DNA of 14,076 nt from an uncultured Collinsella sp. GTDB taxonomy: Bacteria > Actinomycetota > Coriobacteriia > Coriobacteriales > Coriobacteriaceae. Under the pieces are notes generated by a model. It did no database searches. It worked only from the letters and a program-made list of their open reading frames with translations, and was not told where the DNA came from. The stretch covers positions 1 through 14,076 of the forward strand of contig URNJ01000035.1 of NCBI GenBank assembly GCA_900549215.1, written 5' to 3'. This document shows positions 7,614-14,076 of this stretch, piece by piece. Every line of letters starts with the position of its first letter. The first letter of the stretch is position 1. A program made the translations under genes and the position numbers.

Positions 7614-7745
7614 ATGCAAGTTAAAAATCTATGTGGCCAATGTGATACCGTCGAACCCGCATATCGATACCGCTCAGCCATTCGCCTCGCCCCCATCGCA
7701 CGCATCTTCATTCGGTCTGTTACTTTTAATCTAACAATTCTTTGA
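7614..7745 (+). CDS. Doubtful 43-codon ORF between the two ABC genes
   Basis: It begins 2 nt after the ATPase stop, with GGGCGGG 5 nt before its ATG, and ends at TGA 7743-7745, before the fused ABC gene. The product starts MQVKNLCGQCDTVEPAYRY. It resembles no family I know. Its VEPAY is also found in the small protein at 9620-9925, which likewise directly follows an ABC gene, so it may be a decayed relative. The remaining sequence to 7764 is AT-richer and has no convincing promoter. It may simply be intergenic. Confidence 0.2.
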   Translation: MQVKNLCGQCDTVEPAYRYRSAIRLAPIARIFIRSVTFNLTIL

Positions 7746-7764
7746 GGAACGTAGGTGCTTCCAA

Positions 7765-9579
7765 ATGTACTGTCGACTTCTTCTCAAACTAATCCTAAGA
7801 GACAGGGCCGTATGGATTTGTACGCTCGTTCTCGCTGCAGCCTTTTCCGTCCCCATTGCGTTCAATTCACCCATCTACGGGCCCTTCTTTATGAAACAGG
7901 GCATGCAGGGCTTTGTCGACGCATTCAATACGCGCGCGCCCCAGGCCAGCGGCACAGACCTATCTCCAGAGCAGCAAGATGACGCGGAGCTTGCAAGATA
8001 CGCGAACGCCGCCCTCGCCGCTCAAACCGACGCCGCCTTTCTCGATTCTGCCGAGAGCTACTACGCGCTCATGGGCGAAGGCTTCCAATCCGGGTCCATC
8101 GTGGGAGACCGAGAGACCAATGACGCGGCGCTCGCATATTGCCGTGCCCTGAGCAGCTCCGGCATCACGGATATCCCGGCCTCCGCAAGCGACCTGCCAT
8201 TCCTTTCCTTCCTGCCTTACGCCGTTGCCACGGCGCCGTCTTTCCTTCCCTTCATCCCCTTCCTTCTCTCGTCGATACTCGTGCTCGGCGCCACAAGGCC
8301 CGGGACCCTGGCGGCAAAGGCGCCCGTGCCCAAATTCCGGCGCCTTATCCAGATCGTGTTTTCGATAATCGTCGCGGGGACCGCGATGCTCCTCGCCGGC
8401 CTCGCACCCGGGGGCATTTACGCCTTGGTCCTAAACGGCTTCGGGCAGATCGGGTACCCGATCGCCTTCTTCCATGACGGCGCGCTTACCACCACGACCG
8501 CGGGAAACGTCTTCACGACCCTGCTTCTCGCGCTGCTTGCGGGCGGAACCTTGATATCCGTTTGCTCCGCCGTCCTATCGACCGCAACGAGGCGCGTCCT
8601 CGCGGGCCCCCTTACCTCCGCGCTGCTTGTCGCGGCCCCGGCATTCCCGTTACTGTCCGATTCGGCACTGGAGCATAACGCCGCGCTCAATCTCCTGCCG
8701 CTGGCCGTATTCTCGCCTATCGAGGCAACGGGTTACGTAGGATGCTTCCCGACAGAATTCATTGGCTCCGGTTCAGGCGGTGCATCGATGCTTGCCGTGG
8801 CCCTGGCATACGTCGCGGTCCTTTTTGCGGTCGGCGCCGTTGCGACACGTTCCCCCAAACAGCCTGGACCCGCGAAAAAGCACCATGGGCTCGAGCTTCT
8901 GGACGCGAGCGTGGGATACGGAAGCACGACGATACTTTCAATCGGGTCGCTTTTCCTGAGCCCGGGAACGGCGGCGGGCCTCGTTGCTCCCAACGGCTCG
9001 GGGAAAACCACCCTTCTTGAAGCGCTGTCGGGCCAATTTCCCACCCGCATCCGCTCGGGAAGCCTGGCGGCAGACGGAATCAGCCAACGTCAATCAGCCG
9101 AATTTGCAGAACTCGTCTACCTGAGCTCTTCGGGCAGCGCGGATCTCTATCCCACGCTATCGGCCATCGAGCACCTTGCCTTCGTTAGGGAGGCGTGGAA
9201 ATCGGCCGCCGACATCGACTCGCTCTGCGACTCCCTCGGAATCTCCCCATATCTCGACAAGCCGACCCGTAAACTCTCGACAGGAATGAAGCAGCAGGTA
9301 AAGCTTGCCATGGCGATAGCGACCGATTGCCCGTACCTCATCCTCGATGAACCGCTGAACGGCCTCGATCCGGGAAAGCGGAAAACCTCCTGCGACGCGA
9401 TGCGCAGCGAAGTGGCGCGGGGACGCAGCGTGCTCATTTCAAGCCATCTGCTCGACGACCTGGCAGACCTCACCGACTCGTTCTACTTCATCGAGGCCGG
9501 CACGCTCGTGGAAAAGATCAAGTCGTCCTCGCAGACGCTCAAGCAGGAATACCTCGATACATACGAGGGAGGTGAATGA
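7765..9579 (+). CDS. ABC transporter, permease fused to C-terminal ATPase
   Basis: 604 residues. Residues 1-370 are an ABC-2-like permease: helix about 16-33, an outside loop rich in Asp/Ala/Glu to about 155, then helices about 157-187, 195-225, 243-270, 278-298 and 335-358. LNGFGQIGYPI (223-233) matches both motif copies of the 740-aa permease upstream. From about 385 an ATPase follows: Walker A APNGSGKTT (408-416, Lys414), signature LSTGMKQQ (504-511), Walker B LILDEP (525-530, Glu529), H-loop His561. Like the separate ATPase it lacks a clear Q-loop glutamine (YLSSSGSADLYPTL). One chain thus holds one permease and one ATPase, so a working pump would need two copies. The ATG has AGGTG 8 nt upstream. 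Substrate unknown. It is followed after 1 nt by the start of the small-protein reading frame. Confidence 0.85.
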   Translation: MYCRLLLKLILRDRAVWICTLVLAAAFSVPIAFNSPIYGPFFMKQGMQGFVDAFNTRAPQASGTDLSPEQQDDAELARYANAALAAQTDAAFLDSAESYYALMGEGFQSGSIVGDRETNDAALAYCRALSSSGITDIPASASDLPFLSFLPYAVATAPSFLPFIPFLLSSILVLGATRPGTLAAKAPVPKFRRLIQIVFSIIVAGTAMLLAGLAPGGIYALVLNGFGQIGYPIAFFHDGALTTTTAGNVFTTLLLALLAGGTLISVCSAVLSTATRRVLAGPLTSALLVAAPAFPLLSDSALEHNAALNLLPLAVFSPIEATGYVGCFPTEFIGSGSGGASMLAVALAYVAVLFAVGAVATRSPKQPGPAKKHHGLELLDASVGYGSTTILSIGSLFLSPGTAAGLVAPNGSGKTTLLEALSGQFPTRIRSGSLAADGISQRQSAEFAELVYLSSSGSADLYPTLSAIEHLAFVREAWKSAADIDSLCDSLGISPYLDKPTRKLSTGMKQQVKLAMAIATDCPYLILDEPLNGLDPGKRKTSCDAMRSEVARGRSVLISSHLLDDLADLTDSFYFIEAGTLVEKIKSSSQTLKQEYLDTYEGGE

Positions 9580-9580
9580 C

Positions 9581-9619
9581 ATGAAACTATTTGAATAGCT
9601 GAAGTCCAATGCGTCGCGC
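9581..9619 (+). other. Original start region of the small protein, broken by amber codon
   Basis: An ATG at 9581 lies 1 nt after the ABC stop and 7-9 nt after the strong ribosome site GGGAGG. It reads MKLFE, then TAG (9596-9598), then LKSNASR, and runs in frame straight into the ATG at 9620. The interrupted part supplies the basic residues (Lys, Lys, Arg) expected before a membrane-entry helix. The natural reading of the gene is therefore 9581-9925 with one nonsense mutation, or a sequencing error. Confidence 0.7.
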
Positions 9620-9925
9620 ATGGCTGTCTACGCCATCCTCGTGGCAACGGCTTTATGCGGAATCGCGGCACCCGTCTATGCGCTCAACGGGGAGAAAGGC
9701 GATGTCGAACCCGCGTACATGGCTTCGACGGTTAAGGACCGGTACAAAGCCTTCTCTGGAGACACGTTTTACGTAGCAGAGTACGACACGACCTACCGTC
9801 AGCTTCGCTACAACAAGGGCTACGACTATCTAGGCGCAGAGGCAATCAGCTATACGTCGGGTTGGTACCGCTCCAACTATGGACACATAACCCAGTTCAA
9901 GTGTAACTACCGTGTGTACAACTAA
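9620..9925 (+). CDS. Small Tyr-rich exported or membrane-anchored protein, probably 5'-disrupted
   Basis: 101 codons from ATG 9620. The start is a hydrophobic segment, AVYAILVATALCGIAAPVYA, with a plausible signal-peptidase site after VYA (residue 21). The remaining 80 residues are polar and contain about 13 tyrosines, ending in WYRSNYGHITQFKCNYRVYN. The protein as listed lacks the basic N-terminal residues that the upstream, amber-interrupted part would give, and ATG 9620 has no good ribosome site, so expression would depend on re-initiation or on suppression. The leading segment also resembles the first helix of the neighbouring permeases (LK..., AVW/AVY, LV.A), so it could be a decayed permease 5' end joined to something else. 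Not a family I recognise; a bacteriocin-like precursor is possible but not shown. Confidence 0.5.
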   Translation: MAVYAILVATALCGIAAPVYALNGEKGDVEPAYMASTVKDRYKAFSGDTFYVAEYDTTYRQLRYNKGYDYLGAEAISYTSGWYRSNYGHITQFKCNYRVYN

Positions 9926-9940
9926 AGCAACCGGCCGGGA

Positions 9941-9975
9941 CGAGGGGTGACGCAAAAGCGTCGCCCCTCGTTTTT
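9941..9975 (+). terminator. Intrinsic terminator of ABC cluster
   Basis: A 13-bp stem (9941-9953 with 9958-9970, one G-U pair) with AAAA loop is followed by TTTTT. It lies 15 nt after the small protein's stop and closes the island operon. Confidence 0.9.
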
Positions 9976-10000
9976 AACCATGCCAGCTGAACCTAGTTCA

Positions 10001-10068
10001 GTTTGGTTGATTTCCGATCTCAGCCGAACACATTGAGCGGAAAGGCCGTTCCCGCAGTCAGTCGAACG
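10001..10068. repeat. 68-bp direct repeat, copy 2 (right edge of island)
   Basis: Matches 2759-2826 at 65 of 68 positions, same orientation. A 15-nt palindrome CTGAAC-CTA-GTTCAG (9987-10001) abuts it on the island side. A hairpin begins at its other edge, as for copy 1. See the findings for the choice between att site and dispersed repeat. Confidence 0.75.
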
Positions 10069-10106
10069 TCCCCGGGGCCCTTCTCAGGCCCCGGGGACGG
10101 CATTTT
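10067..10106 (+). other. Perfect 13-bp hairpin behind repeat copy 2
   Basis: CGTCCCCGGGGCC (10067-10079) pairs with GGCCCCGGGGACG (10087-10099) around 7 nt, then GCATTTT. The short T-run makes it a possible terminator on the plus strand, but the strong terminator at 9941-9975 is already upstream. It overlaps the last two bases of the repeat. Confidence 0.55.
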
Positions 10107-10179
10107 CCCAGTTGAAGGAACGGTGGAGATGTGTTTCGATGGGTCAGATTCGTGTCGTTCCGAAAAGACCGTGAACCTT

Positions 10180-10208
10180 TTGTGGGACACGCGGCGCCGT
10201 GGTACCAT
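10180..10208 (+). promoter_or_regulatory. Promoter of rpmE
   Basis: TTGTGG (10180-10185) and TACCAT (10203-10208) are separated by exactly 17 nt. The transcript would start near 10215 and have a leader of about 78 nt. Confidence 0.6.
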
Positions 10209-10221
10209 AGCCGAGTTTGTT

Positions 10222-10270
10222 GTCTTGGTCGGAAACCAAGACGCCTTATGCGCTGATCGGTAACCAGCGC
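10222..10270 (+). promoter_or_regulatory. Two-hairpin leader of rpmE (possible L31 autoregulatory leader)
   Basis: Hairpin 1: GTCTTGGT (10222-10229) pairs perfectly with ACCAAGAC (10235-10242), loop CGGAA. Hairpin 2: GCGCTG (10250-10255) pairs with CAGCGC (10265-10270), 9-nt loop. They lie between the promoter and the ribosome site AAGGAG (about 10281). L31 mRNA leaders that bind the protein are known in several bacterial groups; that this one does so is inference. Confidence 0.5.
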
Positions 10271-10292
10271 CTGACCAATAAGGAGTCCTACC

Positions 10293-10718
10293 ATGAAGCA
10301 GGGTATCCATCCCCAGTATGTCGAGTGCACGGTGACGTGCTCCTGCGGCAACACCTTCAAGACGCACGCTACCGTGTCCGAGATGAAGGTTGAGCTTTGC
10401 AACGAGTGCCACCCGTTCTACACCGGCCAGCAGAAGTTCGTCGACACCGGTGGACGCGTCCAGCGCTTCGCCGACAAGTTCGGTGGCGCCGCTGCCGCCC
10501 AGCTCAAGAAGGCTGAGGAGGCCAAGGCTGCCAAGGCCGCCAAGGCTGCTGAGGCCGAGGCCGCTCGCAAGGCCGCCGCTGAGGCTAAGGCCGCCGAGAA
10601 GGCTAAGCGTGCCGCTAAGTTTGCCGAGGAGGCTGCCAAGCAGGCCGCCGAGGCTCCCGCAGAGGCTCCCGTCGAGGAGGCCGCTGCCGAGGCCGAGACC
10701 ACCGAGGCTGCTGAGTAA
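10293..10718 (+). CDS. rpmE: 50S ribosomal protein L31 with long Ala/Lys/Glu tail
   Basis: The first 65 residues are a full L31 of the zinc-binding (C+) kind: MKQGIHPQYVECTVTCSCGN, Cys16 and Cys18, Cys36 and Cys39, then HPFYTGQQ and TGGRVQRFADKFG. L31 binds the large subunit and helps form a bridge to the small subunit. Unlike the usual 65-90 residues, this protein has 141: residues 66-141 are almost wholly Ala, Lys, Glu and Arg with repeats such as KAAKAAEAE, basic first and acidic at the end, likely a single helix or disordered. The ribosome site AAGGAG is 7 nt upstream. It is monocistronic, between its own promoter/leader and a terminator. Confidence 0.95.
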   Translation: MKQGIHPQYVECTVTCSCGNTFKTHATVSEMKVELCNECHPFYTGQQKFVDTGGRVQRFADKFGGAAAAQLKKAEEAKAAKAAKAAEAEAARKAAAEAKAAEKAKRAAKFAEEAAKQAAEAPAEAPVEEAAAEAETTEAAE

Positions 10719-10755
10719 ATAGCTCGCCGCGGAATCACTCGCATTCATGGCATGA

Positions 10756-10795
10756 GGGCCGTGCATCCATTTGGGTGCGCGGCCCTTTTCTTTTT
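10756..10795 (+). terminator. Intrinsic terminator of rpmE
   Basis: A 13-bp stem (10756-10768 with 10773-10785, two G-U pairs) with loop ATTT, followed by TTTTCTTTTT. It lies 37 nt after the rpmE stop. Confidence 0.9.
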
Positions 10796-10798
10796 ATT

Positions 10799-10898
10799 GG
10801 TGCAAACCAACCTGCCCCCATTGCACCAAATGGCAGAGAGGCAGCGTTTGCCCAGATAAAACCTGCCAAAATTAACCTGTCCCATTGTGGCAGGTTGG
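10799..10898. repeat. REP-like cluster of inverted repeats
   Basis: GGTGCAA (10799-10805) pairs with TTGCACC (10821-10827). CCAACCTGCC (10807-10816) pairs with GGCAGGTTGG (10889-10898), while AACCTGCC (10860-10867) can pair with the same right arm, so alternative folds exist. The direct repeats AACCTGCCCCCATTG (10809-10823) and AACCTGTCCCATTG (10874-10887) lie inside. Such AACCTGtCCC/GGCAGGTT units resemble REP elements linked to RAYT transposases; no transposase is in the window. Confidence 0.5.
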
Positions 10899-10915
10899 TC
10901 GTAGTTATTACGTGG

Positions 10916-10964
10916 CGGTCGAGGTCGACCGTATAGGCCGCGCCTTGTTTGGCTAAAGTACAAT
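10916..10964 (+). promoter_or_regulatory. secA upstream region: 16-nt palindrome and -10 box
   Basis: CGGTCGA-GG-TCGACCG (10916-10931) is a perfect 7-bp inverted repeat. TACAAT (10959-10964) is a good -10 box, but no clear -35 lies 16-18 nt before it. If used, transcription starts near 10971, about 55 nt before the secA start. Confidence 0.35.
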
Positions 10965-11025
10965 CATCTGTGTTTAACTCGCCCGCAGCTGCACGGCGTG
11001 GGCGATGGCCAAAAAGGAAAACTAC

Positions 11026-13832
<2,807 letters not shown>

Positions 13833-13833
<1 letters not shown>

Positions 13834-14076
13834 TGGCTGAGGCTTTAGAGGTAACGCCCGCCGAGCTGGACGCGTTTGCGGACCGGCTCGGCGAGGTCGA
13901 GTCGTATCTCCACTTGGACGAGAAGCGTACCCGCGTGACCGAGCTCGAGGCTAAAAGCGTGGCCCCCGGCTTTTGGGATGACGCCGACGCCGCCCGTGCC
14001 ACCATGGAGGAGATCGCGCGCACCAAGGAAGATATCGCTGCCGTGGATACCGCGCGCGGCGAGGGTTACTTCATGT
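13833..14076 (+). CDS. prfB: Peptide chain release factor 2, 3' end outside window
   Basis: 81 complete codons are visible, starting MAEALEVTPAELDAFADRLG, then SYLHLDEKRTRVTELEAKSVAPGFWDDADAA, the helical N-terminal domain of RF2 with the conserved PGFWDD. RF2 ends translation at UGA and UAA. The ATG overlaps the secA TAA by one base (TAATG), and AGGAA within secA lies 6 nt upstream, so translation is probably coupled. The usual programmed frameshift site (an in-frame UGA near codon 26) is absent: the frame runs unbroken through that point. RF1 is excluded less firmly since the GGQ and SPF motifs are not in the window, but the secA-prfB order is typical. Confidence 0.92.

Noticed and set aside
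9596..9598. Amber codon as a recoded (pyrrolysine or programmed) site
   Set aside because: No pyl genes or recoding structure are visible, other genes here use TAG as a stop, and a simple nonsense mutation explains it.
9620..9925. Lactococcin 972-family bacteriocin with its immunity ABC genes
   Set aside because: The layout (small exported protein beside large permease and ATPase genes) is suggestive, but I could not match the family's characteristic residues in the mature part, and the permeases look ABC-2-like.
10067..10106. Hairpin behind repeat copy 2 as main terminator of the ABC cluster
   Set aside because: A better terminator with AAAA loop and T-run lies nearer the last gene at 9941-9975.
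10003..10263. Short ORF overlapping repeat copy 2
   Set aside because: It arises from the repeat itself (a similar reading exists in copy 1), then runs through the hairpin and the rpmE promoter; it has no ribosome site.

Overview
The window looks like a chromosomal segment of a high-GC Coriobacteriia member, most likely Collinsella. This is an inference from strong G/C third-position codon bias, a secA-prfB pair, an L31 with a long Ala/Lys/Glu tail and repetitive intergenic elements; no 16S or other marker is present. Two housekeeping blocks flank an accessory island.

Left block (1-2640, minus strand): a 3'-truncated HAD/Cof-type phosphatase, a citrate synthase with an intrinsic terminator behind it, and a small stand-alone ACT-domain protein whose candidate promoter sits inside a 23-nt palindrome.

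Accessory island (about 2759-10068): it is bracketed by two direct copies of a 68-bp sequence (65 of 68 identical). From the left it holds a GC-rich hairpin, the catalytic half of a tyrosine integrase without its N-terminal domains, a small Cro/C1-type regulator (same frame as the integrase fragment, separated by one TAG) and a DUF2975-type four-helix membrane protein. A short divergent promoter region with a 19-nt palindrome comes next. Reading right is an ABC transport cluster: a 740-aa permease made of two homologous halves, its separate ATPase, a 604-aa protein that fuses the same kind of permease to an ATPase, and a small Tyr-rich exported or membrane-anchored protein whose start region is broken by an in-frame amber codon. 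A strong terminator closes the cluster. The three permease units share an NG-x-G-(x)3-YP motif, so the cluster seems to have grown by duplication and fusion. The regulator pair probably controls one or both sides of the divergent promoter. The substrate is unknown; export of, or protection against, a peptide is a guess from layout only.

Right block (10069-14076, plus strand): a promoter and a two-hairpin leader precede rpmE, which ends in a terminator. A REP-like cluster of inverted repeats follows, then secA and the start of prfB, which overlaps secA by one base and needs no programmed frameshift in the part visible.

Gene-free stretches over 300 bases: 2583-2977 holds the ACT-gene promoter/palindrome, repeat copy 1 and two hairpins; 9926-10292 holds the cluster terminator, repeat copy 2, a 13-bp hairpin and the rpmE promoter and leader; 10719-11025 holds the rpmE terminator, the REP-like cluster and a 16-nt palindrome. 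I saw no rRNA, tRNA, CRISPR array or intact insertion sequence.
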